The notes below the pieces were generated by a model. That model had not been told where the DNA came from and ran no database searches. It saw nothing but the letters and a program-made list of their open reading frames with translations. From the NCBI GenBank assembly GCA_038225475.1, contig JBBRRA010000010.1, positions 23,778 through 87,777 on the forward strand: DNA of 64,000 nt, given 5' to 3'. The translations under genes were made by a program, and so were the position numbers. This stretch comes from Polymorphobacter_B sp038225475. GTDB taxonomy: Bacteria > Pseudomonadota > Alphaproteobacteria > Sphingomonadales > Sphingomonadaceae. Positions 33,990 through 44,675 of this stretch are shown here, in pieces. Every line of letters begins with the position of its first letter. Within the stretch, counting starts at the first letter, position 1.

Positions 33990-35828
33990 TCAGCCGTTGG
34001 CGACCTTGCGGCTGGCGCGCTTGCGCTCGTTGGGGTCGAGATGGACCTTGCGCAGCCGGATGAAGTTCGGCGTCACCTCGACCAGTTCGGTGTCGTCGAT
34101 GTACGCGATCGCCTGCTCGAGCGTCAGCCGCTTCGGCGGGCTCAGCACGATCGCATCGTCCTTGCCGCTCGCGCGGAAGTTGGTTAGCGCCTTCGACTTG
34201 AGCGGATTGACTTCGAGATCGTCGTCGCGCGCGTTCTCGCCGATCACCATGCCCTGATAGACCGCCTCGCCCGGCTCGATCATCAGCGTGCCGCGCGGCT
34301 GGAGGTAGCCGAGCGCATAGCCGACCGCCTCGCCGGTCTCGGTCGAGATCAGCACGCCGTTGCCACGGCCGCTGATCGGCCCCTTGTACGGGCCATAGCT
34401 GTCGAACAGCCGGTTCATGATGCCGGTGCCGCGGGTGTCCGAAAGAAACTCGCCGTGATAGCCGATCAGCCCACGTGCCGGCGCGCGGAAGGTCAACCGG
34501 GTCTTGCCGCCGCCCGACGGGCGCATGTCGGTCATCTCGGCCTTGCGGCTCGCCATCTTCTCGACGACGGTGCCCGAATATTGCTCGTCGACGTCGATGA
34601 CGACCTGCTCGTACGGCTCGGTGCGCTTGCCGTGGTCGTCGAGCGCGAACAGCACGCGCGGACGGCTGATGCTGAGTTCGAAGCCCTCGCGGCGCATCGT
34701 CTCGATCAGCACGCCGAGCTGCAACTCGCCGCGACCGGCGACTTCGAACGAATCCTTCGATGCGCTTTCGGTGATCTTGATCGCGACGTTGCCCTCGGCC
34801 TCGCGGATCAGCCGGTCGGCGATCATCCGGCTGGTGACCTTGCTGCCGTCGCGGCCCGCGTACGGGCTGTCGTTGACGCTGAACGTCATTGCCAGCGTCG
34901 GCGGATCGATCGGCTGCGCGTGCAGCGGCTCGGTGACGCTGATATCGGCGATGGTATCGGCGACGGTCGCCTTGGTCAGCCCGGCGATCGCGATGATGTC
35001 GCCGGCATGCGCTTCCTCGACCGGCACCCGCTCGAGGCCCTGAAATGCGAAAATCTTGGCGGCGCGGCCCTCCTCGGCGACGGTGCCATCGGGGTTCAGC
35101 GCGCGGATCGGCATGTTGAGCTTGAGCGTGCCCGACAGGATGCGCCCGGTCAGGATGCGGCCGACGAACGAATCGCGGTCGAGCAGCGACACCAGCATCT
35201 TGAACGGCCCGTCGACATCGGCGGCGGGCGGCGGCACGTGGCGGACCACCGTCTCGAACAGCGGTGTCAGGTTACCCGAGCGGACATCGCTGTCATACCC
35301 GACATAGCCGTTGCGCCCCGACGCGAACAGCACCGGGAACTCGAGCTGCTCGTCGCTGGCTTCGAGCGTGACGAACAGGTCGAACACCTCGTCGAGCACT
35401 TCCTGCGCGCGGGCATCCTGCCGGTCGATCTTGTTGACGACGACGATCGGCTTCAGCCCCAGCGCAAGCGCCTTGCCGGTGACGAACTTGGTCTGCGGCA
35501 TCGGGCCTTCGGCAGCGTCGACCAGCAGGATGACGCCGTCGACCATCGACAGGATGCGCTCGACCTCGCCGCCGAAGTCGGCGTGGCCGGGGGTGTCGAC
35601 GATGTTGATGTGCGTGACTTCGCCGGTCGCGGGATCGGGCCATTCGACCGACGTGCACTTGGCAAGGATGGTGATGCCGCGCTCGCGCTCGAGATCGTTC
35701 GAATCCATCGCGCGCTCGGCAACGCGCTGGTTGTCGCGGAACGTGCCCGACTGCCGGAACATCTGGTCGACAAGGGTCGTCTTGCCGTGGTCGACGTGCG
35801 CGATAATCGCGACGTTGCGCAAACGCAT
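33990..35828 (-). CDS. typA: Translational GTPase TypA/BipA
   Basis: TypA is a ribosome-binding GTPase affecting 50S assembly, stress and cold growth. The 612-residue protein shows G1 AHVDHGKTT, G2 ERERGITIL, G3 DTPGHADFGGE, G4 VVNKIDR and the EF-G-like domains, with the C-terminal TypA-specific PSGGGKTRLTFRAPARG and GEFLSDTRGTG segments. ATG 35828 is chosen, with AGGA eight bases upstream, over ATG 35855, because MRLRNVAIIAHVDHG is the usual N-terminus. It is transcribed alone on the minus strand. Confidence 0.96.
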   Translation of the reverse strand: MRLRNVAIIAHVDHGKTTLVDQMFRQSGTFRDNQRVAERAMDSNDLERERGITILAKCTSVEWPDPATGEVTHINIVDTPGHADFGGEVERILSMVDGVILLVDAAEGPMPQTKFVTGKALALGLKPIVVVNKIDRQDARAQEVLDEVFDLFVTLEASDEQLEFPVLFASGRNGYVGYDSDVRSGNLTPLFETVVRHVPPPAADVDGPFKMLVSLLDRDSFVGRILTGRILSGTLKLNMPIRALNPDGTVAEEGRAAKIFAFQGLERVPVEEAHAGDIIAIAGLTKATVADTIADISVTEPLHAQPIDPPTLAMTFSVNDSPYAGRDGSKVTSRMIADRLIREAEGNVAIKITESASKDSFEVAGRGELQLGVLIETMRREGFELSISRPRVLFALDDHGKRTEPYEQVVIDVDEQYSGTVVEKMASRKAEMTDMRPSGGGKTRLTFRAPARGLIGYHGEFLSDTRGTGIMNRLFDSYGPYKGPISGRGNGVLISTETGEAVGYALGYLQPRGTLMIEPGEAVYQGMVIGENARDDDLEVNPLKSKALTNFRASGKDDAIVLSPPKRLTLEQAIAYIDDTELVEVTPNFIRLRKVHLDPNERKRASRKVANG

Positions 35829-36005
35829 GAGGGTAATCCTGAGAATTGGGAGCAAAGGTGTGCGCGCCCCTTACGCGAACTGCTGCGCCGCAACAAGGTG
35901 GTGCGCAAACCTTGGCAATGCGGTTGACTTGCGCGGCCCGCCGCGCGAGTCTGGCCGGGCTTCGGATAGGCGAGGGGTCGCTGCTGCCCGAGCGGAGGAT
36001 GATGC

Positions 36006-36875
36006 GTGGAAAGCGAAGCGACACCGGCTGCCGACGTTCATCTTGCACCGCGACGTGTCGGTGCAGTGCTTGGCGAGGCGCGCACCGCCGCCGGGCTGGA
36101 GCTTGCCGACATCGCCCGCGACACGCGCGTCCCGGTCCGCCATCTGCGCGCGATCGAGGCCGATGATCACAGCGCACTGCCCGCGCTGCCCTATGCGATC
36201 GGCTTCGTGAAGTCGTTTGCGCGCGCCGTCCATCTCGATGCCGAGGCGGTCGCCACACAGTTCCGCAGCGAAACCAGCAAGACCGCACATGTGCCGGCAA
36301 CCGCGTCGATCGAAGTGCTCGACGAACGCCGGATGCCGCCGCGCGGACTGCTGGTGCTAAGCATTGTCGCGGTGCTGGCGATCGTCGCGGCGGTCGTCGC
36401 GTACAGCGCGGGGATGTTCACGCCGTCTCATTCCGCCGTCGTGCCGACCGCGGAAGCGCCCGCTTTGCCGCCACCGCCAGCGGCGGTAACACCAGCCGAT
36501 GCCGCCGCGCCGGTCGCAGCCGCGCCTGCTTCGGCAGCAGCACCAGCGCCCGTGATCGCGCCCGGCCCGGTGTCGATCACCGCGACCGAGGACGCGTGGA
36601 TCAAAATCTACGACAAGGCGACGCGCACTTCGGTCAAGGTCGGCAACCTCAAGGCGGGCGAACGTTTCGACGTGCCCGCCGAGCCTGCCGGGTTGATGCT
36701 GTGGACCGGGCGAGCCGGGGCGCTCAAGGTCAGCGTCGGCGGTCGCGAGTTGCCGCCGCTCGGCGGGCCTGCGCAGACGGTCAAGGACGTCAGCCTTGCG
36801 CCCGCCGATCTGATCGCGCGCGCCGCCGCAGCAGCGGCACCCGCATCCGCACCCGCCGCCGCCCCGGCGCAGTGA
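36006..36875 (+). CDS. RodZ-like membrane HTH protein
   Basis: The 289-residue protein has an N-terminal HTH_25 domain (about 14–80: VGAVLGEARTAAGLELADIA). One transmembrane helix lies at about 115–137, then an Ala/Pro-rich periplasmic linker and a DUF4115-like beta domain (about 180–255, with EDAWIKIYDK). This is the layout of RodZ, the MreB-associated cell-shape factor. The start is GTG 36006, six bases after GGAGGA. It is followed directly by cpoB, with an overlap of one base. Whether it works as true RodZ is inferred. Confidence 0.82.
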   Translation: MESEATPAADVHLAPRRVGAVLGEARTAAGLELADIARDTRVPVRHLRAIEADDHSALPALPYAIGFVKSFARAVHLDAEAVATQFRSETSKTAHVPATASIEVLDERRMPPRGLLVLSIVAVLAIVAAVVAYSAGMFTPSHSAVVPTAEAPALPPPPAAVTPADAAAPVAAAPASAAAPAPVIAPGPVSITATEDAWIKIYDKATRTSVKVGNLKAGERFDVPAEPAGLMLWTGRAGALKVSVGGRELPPLGGPAQTVKDVSLAPADLIARAAAAAAPASAPAAAPAQ

Positions 36876-37768
36876 TGCGCGCGTTGCTGCTGTGTGCGGC
36901 GCTGACGCTTGCGGTGCCAGCGGTCGCGCAGGACCTGCCCGACGCGGCGCTGACCGCACGGCGGGTCGGCGCGCTCGAGGCGCAGATGCGCGCGGTGCAG
37001 CGCAAGGTGTTCCCGGGCGGCGATCCAAAGTTCTTCACCCCCGATATCGCGCCCGCTGCCGCTGCGCCGCCGCCCGAGGCGCAGGGCAATCCGGCATCGG
37101 CACCGCTCGCCGACCTGAATGCGCGGGTCGACGCGCTCGAACGCCAGCTCCGGTCGCTGACCGGGCAGGTCGAGGAAAATCAGAACGCCGTGCGCCAGCT
37201 GACCGACCAGCTGACCAAGCTGCGCGGCGATAGCGAGTTCCGGCTGAACGCGCTCGAAGGCGGCGCGCGGCCAGCGATCGTTCCCGATGCGACTGCACCG
37301 CTGCCGCTGCCGGGGCCCGCAGCAAAAGCCACAAAGTTGCCTGCGACCAAGCCCGACGCCAAGCCGGTCGCCGGGGATCCGGTCGAGGCGGCATGGCGCG
37401 CCGCCTATGCGCACTACACCGCAAAGGAATATGACGCCGCCGAAGCCGGGTTCACCGATTTCCTTGCGGCCAATCCAAAGGCGGCGCGCGCGGCATCGGC
37501 GCAATATTGGCTCGGCCGCAGCTATGCCGCGCACAGCAGCAGCGCGCAGGCGGCAAAGGCGTTTCTCGACGGCTATCAGAAATATCCGAAGGGCGATCAC
37601 GCCGCCGACAGCCTGATCGGGCTTGGGAATGCACTGACTGCGCTCAAGAAGCCCGATCAGGCGTGCCGCGCGCTGAACGAGCTGCAGTCGGTCTATGGAA
37701 CCGCGCTGACCGCCGCGCAGAAAGCCCAGGCGGTGCGCGCGCGCACCGCGGCGAAGTGCGCGGCCTGA
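36875..37768 (+). CDS. cpoB: Cell division coordinator CpoB (YbgF)
   Basis: CpoB is a periplasmic protein that couples Tol–Pal constriction to septal peptidoglycan synthesis. The 297-residue protein has a signal peptide (cleavage near AVAQDLPD), a coiled coil (about 80–130: LNARVDALERQLRSLTGQVE) and a C-terminal TPR region (about 170–297) with YAHYTAKEYDAAEAGFTDFL and GRSYAAHSSSAQAAKAFLDG. Usually cpoB sits beside tol-pal; here it lies between the RodZ-like gene and tilS. The 13-nt overlap with tilS suggests coupling. Confidence 0.9.
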   Translation: MRALLLCAALTLAVPAVAQDLPDAALTARRVGALEAQMRAVQRKVFPGGDPKFFTPDIAPAAAAPPPEAQGNPASAPLADLNARVDALERQLRSLTGQVEENQNAVRQLTDQLTKLRGDSEFRLNALEGGARPAIVPDATAPLPLPGPAAKATKLPATKPDAKPVAGDPVEAAWRAAYAHYTAKEYDAAEAGFTDFLAANPKAARAASAQYWLGRSYAAHSSSAQAAKAFLDGYQKYPKGDHAADSLIGLGNALTALKKPDQACRALNELQSVYGTALTAAQKAQAVRARTAAKCAA

Positions 37769-38712
37769 GCCAGCGGTTCGCGGCCGATGTCGCAGCCGTG
37801 CTGGGGCGTGACCTCGCGCCGGGCGAAGCATTCGCGGTGGCGGTGTCGGGCGGCCCCGACAGCCTCGCGCTGCTCGGGCTTGCGGCGGCGGCGTTCGGCG
37901 AGCGCGTTTGTGTCCTGACGGTCGATCACGGCTTGCGCGACGCGGCCGCGGCCGAGGCGGCAGGCGTCGGCGTCCATGCCGCCGGGCTCGGCGTGCGGCA
38001 TGCGACACTGCGCTGGACCGGGGCCAAGCCCGTGGGCAATCTGCAGGCGGAGGCGCGCGCGGCGCGCTACCGGTTGATGGCGGAATGGTGCGCGGCGCAC
38101 GGTGTCGCGTGGCTGGCGACGGCGCATCATGCCGACGATCAGGCCGAAACGCTGCTGTTGCGGCTGGCGCGCGGGGCCGGGATCGGCGGGCTGGCGGGTA
38201 TTCGCCGGTCGCGCGCTGTCGGCGGCGGCGTCACGCTGGTTAGGCCGCTGCTCGGCTGGCGGCGGCACGAGCTTGCCGAAGTCGTCGCGGCGGCGCGGTG
38301 GCAGGCGGTCGACGATCCGGCCAATCATGCGACGCGCTTTGACCGGACACAGGCGCGCGCGCTGCTGGCGGCAACGCCTTGGCTTGCCGCCGACCGGATG
38401 GCGGCGGCGGCGGCGCATCTCGCCGATGCCGAAGCGGCGCTCGACTGGACCGCCGGGATCGCCTGGGCGGGGCGCGCCGTCGTGCGCGCAGCGGGTGTCG
38501 ACCTCGATGCTGCCGGGCTGCCGCGCGAGCTGCAACGGCGGCTGCTGGTGCGGGTGGTCGCGGAACTGGCACCGTCGGCGATCCCCGATGGCCCGGCGAT
38601 CGACCGCTGGGGTGCAACGCTCTGTGGCGGTGGCAGCGCGACGCTCGCCGGAGTCGCGGGGCGCGGCGGGACGCTTTGGTGTTTCACACCGGCACCGCCA
38701 CGCCGTAAATGA
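37756..38712 (+). CDS. tilS: tRNA(Ile)-lysidine synthase
   Basis: TilS adds lysine to C34 of tRNA-Ile(CAU), making it read AUA, and is essential. The 318-residue protein has the PP-loop SGGPDSLALL, TVDHGLRDAAAAEA and ATAHHADDQAETLLLRLARG, all diagnostic. The start is GTG 37756 inside the cpoB end, giving a 13-nt overlap. The C-terminal domain is shorter than in the E. coli protein (432 residues), as is common in alphaproteobacteria. Confidence 0.92.
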   Translation: MRGLSQRFAADVAAVLGRDLAPGEAFAVAVSGGPDSLALLGLAAAAFGERVCVLTVDHGLRDAAAAEAAGVGVHAAGLGVRHATLRWTGAKPVGNLQAEARAARYRLMAEWCAAHGVAWLATAHHADDQAETLLLRLARGAGIGGLAGIRRSRAVGGGVTLVRPLLGWRRHELAEVVAAARWQAVDDPANHATRFDRTQARALLAATPWLAADRMAAAAAHLADAEAALDWTAGIAWAGRAVVRAAGVDLDAAGLPRELQRRLLVRVVAELAPSAIPDGPAIDRWGATLCGGGSATLAGVAGRGGTLWCFTPAPPRRK

Positions 38713-38764
38713 GCGTATGAATGCGGCTGGTGGTCGCTTTTGTCGCGTGCGGCGCATCGGGTGA

Positions 38765-38792
38765 TTGCACGAACGCGTAACATGCCTATCTT
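38765..38792 (+). promoter_or_regulatory. Possible sigma-70 promoter of ftsH
   Basis: TTGCAC (38765–38770) and TATCTT (38787–38792) are spaced 16 bp apart, in the gap between tilS and ftsH and 36 bp before the ftsH ATG. The match is partial; heat-shock sigma control cannot be judged from it. Confidence 0.3.
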
Positions 38793-38828
38793 GTCCACAG
38801 AGAAGTTTTCGCAAAAAGGCACTGCCCG

Positions 38829-40772
<1,944 letters not shown>

Positions 40773-40776
40773 TCCG

Positions 40777-40809
40777 CTGCCCTCTTCCGCCTTGGGCGGG
40801 AGAGGGCAG
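40777..40809. terminator. Hairpin after ftsH
   Basis: Arms of 15 nt (ctgccctcttccgcc at 40777–40791 and 40795–40809) pair with one mismatch around a 3-nt loop. It lies between the convergent ftsH and glyoxalase-family genes and can serve both. There is no T-tract. Confidence 0.6.
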
Positions 40810-40811
40810 GG

Positions 40812-41219
40812 TCATCCCGCCCATGGGTCGTAGCTGCCGAACGTCCAGACGTGCCCGCCGCAATCGCGGACATCATAGGCGCGGCCGCCATAGGGCATGT
40901 CCTGAATCGGCACGATAATTTCGGCACCCGCCGCGACGGCGCGCGCGAAATGCGCGTCGGGGTCGTCGAGCGTCACCGAGATCGTCATCGTCACACCGCC
41001 GGCCTCCGCCGGAGTCTTGCGCCGGTAGAGCTTGTCGGCGCGAACGCTGCCGAGCATCACCATATTGCCGTCGAGCAACAGCTGTGCATGTGCGATGCCG
41101 CCGTCGCCATCGGGCACGACCAGCTGGCGGGTGAAGCCGAACGCGCGCTCGAGCCAGTCGATCGCGGCGGGCGCGTCGGCATATTGCAGTCCGGGGATGA
41201 TCGCATGATGGACGGGCAT
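40812..41219 (-). CDS. VOC (glyoxalase/bleomycin-resistance) superfamily protein
   Basis: This 135-residue single-copy VOC fold protein starts HHAIIPGLQYADAPAAIDWLERAFGF and has the PhnB-like PYGGRAYDVRDCGGHVWTFGSYDPW ending. It contains the usual beta-alpha-beta modules with Glu/His-type metal positions only partly evident. ATG 41219 is chosen, with AAGGGA nine bases upstream. Members bind small molecules or act on them; substrate and activity are unknown. It is divergent from the DJ-1 family gene. Confidence 0.85.
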   Translation of the reverse strand: MPVHHAIIPGLQYADAPAAIDWLERAFGFTRQLVVPDGDGGIAHAQLLLDGNMVMLGSVRADKLYRRKTPAEAGGVTMTISVTLDDPDAHFARAVAAGAEIIVPIQDMPYGGRAYDVRDCGGHVWTFGSYDPWAG

Positions 41220-41329
41220 CGGCAGTTTTCCCTTCGCTTTCGAACGCTGCGCCCCGCCGTCGCGGAACAAAGCCGCGCGCCGCGCCTTCCCTGCACGCAT
41301 ACCAACAACCGCGCCGATGGAGACCGACT

Positions 41330-42007
41330 ATGAAAATCCTGATGATCCTGACCTCGCACGACCAGTTGGGCAATACCGGACAGAAAACCGGCTTCTGGCT
41401 CGAGGAATTTGCCGCGCCTTATTATGTGTTCAACGATGCCGGAGCGGAGATCACGCTGGCGTCGCCCAAGGGCGGTCAGCCACCGCTCGATCCCAAAAGC
41501 GATGCTGCCGATGCGCAGACCGATGCAACGCGGCGCTTCCGTGCCGACACGGGTGCAACCGCCGCGCTCGCCTCGACGCACGTCCTGTCTGAGGTCGCGG
41601 TCGCTGACTATGACGCGGTGTTTTATCCCGGCGGCCATGGTCCGTTGTGGGATCTCGCCGATGACGCAACCTCGATTGCCCTGATCGAGGCTGCACTTGC
41701 TGCCGAAAAGCCGGTGGCGCTGGTCTGCCATGCCCCGGGCGCGCTCAAGAACGTCCATGCCGCCGACGGGTCGCCGCTGGTCAAGCGTCGTAAGGTAGCG
41801 GGCTTCACCAACACCGAGGAGGCCGCGGTCGGCCTGACCGATGTGGTGCCGTTCCTCGTCGAGGACATGCTCAAGGCGAACGGCGGCGTGTACAGCAAAG
41901 GCCCCGACTGGGCCTCTTATGTGGTCGAGGACGGGCTGCTGATTACCGGGCAAAACCCCGCGTCGTCGGCCGAGGCGGCGCGGATGTTGCTCGCCAAACT
42001 GGCGTAA
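41330..42007 (+). CDS. DJ-1/PfpI-family protein
   Basis: This 225-residue protein of the type 1 glutamine amidotransferase-like fold resembles glyoxalase III/Hsp31-type chaperones. The nucleophile elbow ALVCHAPGALKN holds the reactive Cys, and YPGGHGPLWDL gives the conserved Gly-rich turn. The N-terminal TGFWLEEFAAPYYVF segment is typical of the YajL/Hsp31-like subgroup. It may act on methylglyoxal or as a protein deglycase; activity is inferred only. The next gene is convergent, 3 bp away. Confidence 0.88.
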   Translation: MKILMILTSHDQLGNTGQKTGFWLEEFAAPYYVFNDAGAEITLASPKGGQPPLDPKSDAADAQTDATRRFRADTGATAALASTHVLSEVAVADYDAVFYPGGHGPLWDLADDATSIALIEAALAAEKPVALVCHAPGALKNVHAADGSPLVKRRKVAGFTNTEEAAVGLTDVVPFLVEDMLKANGGVYSKGPDWASYVVEDGLLITGQNPASSAEAARMLLAKLA

Positions 42008-42010
42008 GCC

Positions 42011-42610
42011 TTATCCGGTCGGCGGGCGGGTCGTCAGCAGCGACGGGCGTTCGGCATGGCGGCCATGCAGCGCCGCCAGCCCCGGCTGCGCCCGCCAGTC
42101 GATGCCGGGGTGGCGGAAATCGAGATAGTCGAGCGCCACGACCAGGCAGATGTCGTGAAAGCCGAAGCTATCCTGCCCGACGCCCGCGTGCGCGGCCGCC
42201 AGCGCCGCGACCGCGAGGTCGATCGCGACGGTGGCGCGCTGCAGCGACGGCACGGTCGCTGCAGCGAGCTGCGATGCGCGGGCGAAGACCAGCGCGACGG
42301 CGGCATCGAGGATACCGTCGGTCAACGCCTCGAACGACCGCATCCGCCAATGCACCATGCCGGACGACGGCATGAGCGCCTGCTCGGGGGCCTGCGCGAG
42401 CAGATAGCCCGCGATCACCGGCGAATCGATTAGGCTAGTGCCATCGTCGAGGATCAGCGCCGGAACCTTGCGCAGAGGGTTCGCCGCAACGAGCGCGGGC
42501 GGATTTTCCATCGGTGCGGTCAGCACGACGCGAAGGTCGAGCGCCAGCTCACTGGCGACCGCGCGCAGCTTGCGGGCATAGGGCGAGGTCAGCGAGGCGA
42601 GCAGGTGCAT
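42011..42610 (-). CDS. Glutathione S-transferase family protein
   Basis: The 199-residue protein has a thioredoxin-like N-terminal domain (LLASLTSPYARKLRAVASEL; Ser/Tyr near position 8 is a candidate catalytic residue) with NPLRKVPALILDDGTSLIDSPVIAGYL, the cis-Pro and Glu/Asp-Ser glutathione site. An all-alpha C-terminal domain follows. ATG 42610 is preferred; longer frames on this strand are antisense to the CoA-transferase gene. The substrate is unknown. Confidence 0.88.
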   Translation of the reverse strand: MHLLASLTSPYARKLRAVASELALDLRVVLTAPMENPPALVAANPLRKVPALILDDGTSLIDSPVIAGYLLAQAPEQALMPSSGMVHWRMRSFEALTDGILDAAVALVFARASQLAAATVPSLQRATVAIDLAVAALAAAHAGVGQDSFGFHDICLVVALDYLDFRHPGIDWRAQPGLAALHGRHAERPSLLTTRPPTG

Positions 42611-42658
42611 CAACGGTCTCCGGTTTGACCGCGCACGAATAGCCGCTATCGACAATCG

Positions 42659-43810
42659 ATGACCAGCCCCGGCCCGCTCGATGACCTGTTGATTGTCGAT
42701 CTGTCGCGCGTGCTCGCCGGGCCGTATGCGACGATGGTGCTCAGCGATCTTGGCGCGCGCGTCGTCAAGGTCGAGCGCCCGGGCGAGGGCGACGACAGCC
42801 GCCAGATCGGGCCGTTCCAGAACGGCCAGAGCGCTTATTTCGCCAGCATCAACCGCGGCAAGCAGTCGATCGCGCTCGATCTTGGCGTGGCCGCCGACCG
42901 TGCGGTGTTCGAGGCACTGCTGGCGCGAGCCGACGTGCTCGTCGAAAACTTCCGCCCCGGCGTGATGGACAAGCTCGGGTTCGGCTGGGACACGCTGCAC
43001 GCGCGCTTCCCGCGGCTGATCTATGCGGCGGCAAGCGGCTTTGGCCACACCGGGCCCGACCGGGCCAAACCTGCGTACGACATGATCGTGCAGGCGCTCG
43101 GCGGCGTGATGTCGGTGACCGGCTGGCCGGGCGGGCCACCGACGCGCGTCGGCACTTCGATCGGCGATATTACCGCCGGGCTGTTCACCGCCATCGGCAT
43201 CCTGAGCGCGCTGCACCACCGCGCGCGCACCGGCACGGGGCTGTTCGTCGATGTTGCGATGCTCGACGGGCAGATCGCCATTCTTGAAAACGCCGTGGCG
43301 CGGTTTGCCGTCAGCGGCGTTGCACCCGGACCGCTCGGCGCGCGGCATCCGTCGATCACGCCATTTGCCGCTTATGCCTGCGCCGGCGGCCATATCGTGA
43401 TCGCCGCAGGCAATGATATGTTGTTTCATACACTGGTTCGCGCGCTGGGTCTTGGCGACTTGCGCGATGATCCGCGGTTTCTGACCAATGCGCTGCGCAC
43501 CGACCATGCCGATGCGCTGGCAGCGATTTTCGAGGCGCGACTGGCGGAGGCTCCGGCGGCGCACTGGCTGGCGCTGCTCGATGCCGCAGCGATCCCCTGC
43601 GCGCCGCTCAACGATGTCGCGGCGGCGCTGCGCCATCCACAGGTGGTCGCGCGCAACATGGCGATCACCACGGCGTTTCCCGACGGCACCCCGCTGCTTG
43701 CGGCGGGTAACCCGGTCAAGCTGTCGGGCTATGCCGATCCGGTGGTGCGCACCAAGGCACCCGGCCTCGACGAGCATCGCGCGATGATCCTGAGCGATCT
43801 CGGACTGTGA
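42659..43810 (+). CDS. CaiB/BaiF-family CoA-transferase
   Basis: This 383-residue family III CoA-transferase moves CoA between acyl-CoA and an acid acceptor. It has the N-terminal LLIVDLSRVLAGPYATMVLSDLGARVVKVERPGEGD, typical of the family, NRGKQSIALDLG and VENFRPGVMDKLGFGWD. The catalytic Asp should lie in the GTSIGDITAGLF segment. The substrate is not determined. It overlaps the inositol-monophosphatase-family gene by 4 nt. Possible roles are bile-acid, carnitine or aromatic-acid CoA metabolism, none supported by neighbours. Confidence 0.88.
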   Translation: MTSPGPLDDLLIVDLSRVLAGPYATMVLSDLGARVVKVERPGEGDDSRQIGPFQNGQSAYFASINRGKQSIALDLGVAADRAVFEALLARADVLVENFRPGVMDKLGFGWDTLHARFPRLIYAAASGFGHTGPDRAKPAYDMIVQALGGVMSVTGWPGGPPTRVGTSIGDITAGLFTAIGILSALHHRARTGTGLFVDVAMLDGQIAILENAVARFAVSGVAPGPLGARHPSITPFAAYACAGGHIVIAAGNDMLFHTLVRALGLGDLRDDPRFLTNALRTDHADALAAIFEARLAEAPAAHWLALLDAAAIPCAPLNDVAAALRHPQVVARNMAITTAFPDGTPLLAAGNPVKLSGYADPVVRTKAPGLDEHRAMILSDLGL

Positions 43811-44568
43811 CGGCGGACGATATTGCGCTGGCGCACCGGCTGGCAGACGCCGCGGCTGCCGTCATCACGCCCTATTTCCGCGCCAGCGCGCCGGTCGAAA
43901 CCAAATCCGACGCGTCGCCGGTCACCGCTGCCGACCGCGCCGCCGAGGCGGCGATGCGCGCGATCGTCGAACGCGAGCGCCCCGGCGACGGCATCATCGG
44001 CGAGGAATATGGCGCGCAGCGCGCGACCAGCCGGCGGCTGTGGGTGTTCGATCCGATCGACGGCACGCGCGCGTTCATCGCCGGTCGCCCGACATTTGCC
44101 ACGCTGATCGCGCTGCTCGAAGACGGCGTGCCGGTGCTCGGTGTGATCGACCAGTGCATCGCGCGCGACCGCTGGGTCGGCGTCATCGGGCAGCCGACGA
44201 CGCTCAACGGCAACGCCGTCCGGGCGCGGGCGTGTGATGGGCTGGCGCAGGCGCACCTCGCGACCACCTCGCCTTATCTGTTCGATGCGGGCGGCGCGGC
44301 GTCGTTCCAGCGGCTGCGCGGTGCCGCGCGCGACGTACTCTACGGCGGGGACTGCCATAATTACGCATTAGTCGCGACCGGATGCCTCGACCTTGTCGTC
44401 GAAAGCGGGCTCAAGCTGTACGACTGGGCGGCACTGGTACCGGTGGTCGGCGGCGCGGGCGGCATCATGTGCGACTGGGCGGGTGCGCCGCTGCGCCACG
44501 GCAGCGACGGGCGCGTGATCGCGGCGGGCGACGCGCGTGTCGTCGCCGACGTGCTGGCCCGGCTCTAG
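43807..44568 (+). CDS. Inositol-monophosphatase family, histidinol-phosphatase-like (HisN)
   Basis: The 253-residue Mg2+-dependent phosphatase has GEEYG (metal Glu), WVFDPIDGTRAFIAGRPTF and the C-terminal ESGLKLYDWAALVPVVGGAGG motif. The ESGLKLYDWA version and NPDPIDGTRAF-like motif resemble HisN-type histidinol phosphatases, which many alphaproteobacteria use, but inositol-phosphate or other substrates remain possible. The start is GTG at 43807, overlapping the CoA-transferase stop. Confidence 0.85.
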   Translation: MTADDIALAHRLADAAAAVITPYFRASAPVETKSDASPVTAADRAAEAAMRAIVERERPGDGIIGEEYGAQRATSRRLWVFDPIDGTRAFIAGRPTFATLIALLEDGVPVLGVIDQCIARDRWVGVIGQPTTLNGNAVRARACDGLAQAHLATTSPYLFDAGGAASFQRLRGAARDVLYGGDCHNYALVATGCLDLVVESGLKLYDWAALVPVVGGAGGIMCDWAGAPLRHGSDGRVIAAGDARVVADVLARL

Positions 44569-44596
44569 CCCAGCGCGCAGGATTTTTGCCGCAGGA

Positions 44597-44614
44597 CATA
44601 AAGATATCTTTATG
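44597..44614. promoter_or_regulatory. 18-bp perfect palindrome upstream of ahcY, SahR-like operator
   Basis: CATAAAGATATCTTTATG is a perfect inverted repeat 61 bp before the ahcY start. From memory it closely matches the operators of SahR, an ArsR-family regulator that senses S-adenosylhomocysteine and controls ahcY and other methionine-cycle genes in Proteobacteria. A SahR gene is not in this window. Confidence 0.6.
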
Positions 44615-44675
44615 CTTGCTCGCCGGCCCCGTCGTCGCTATCTGCGCCCGGTATCTCCATCCCAAGGACAAACCC

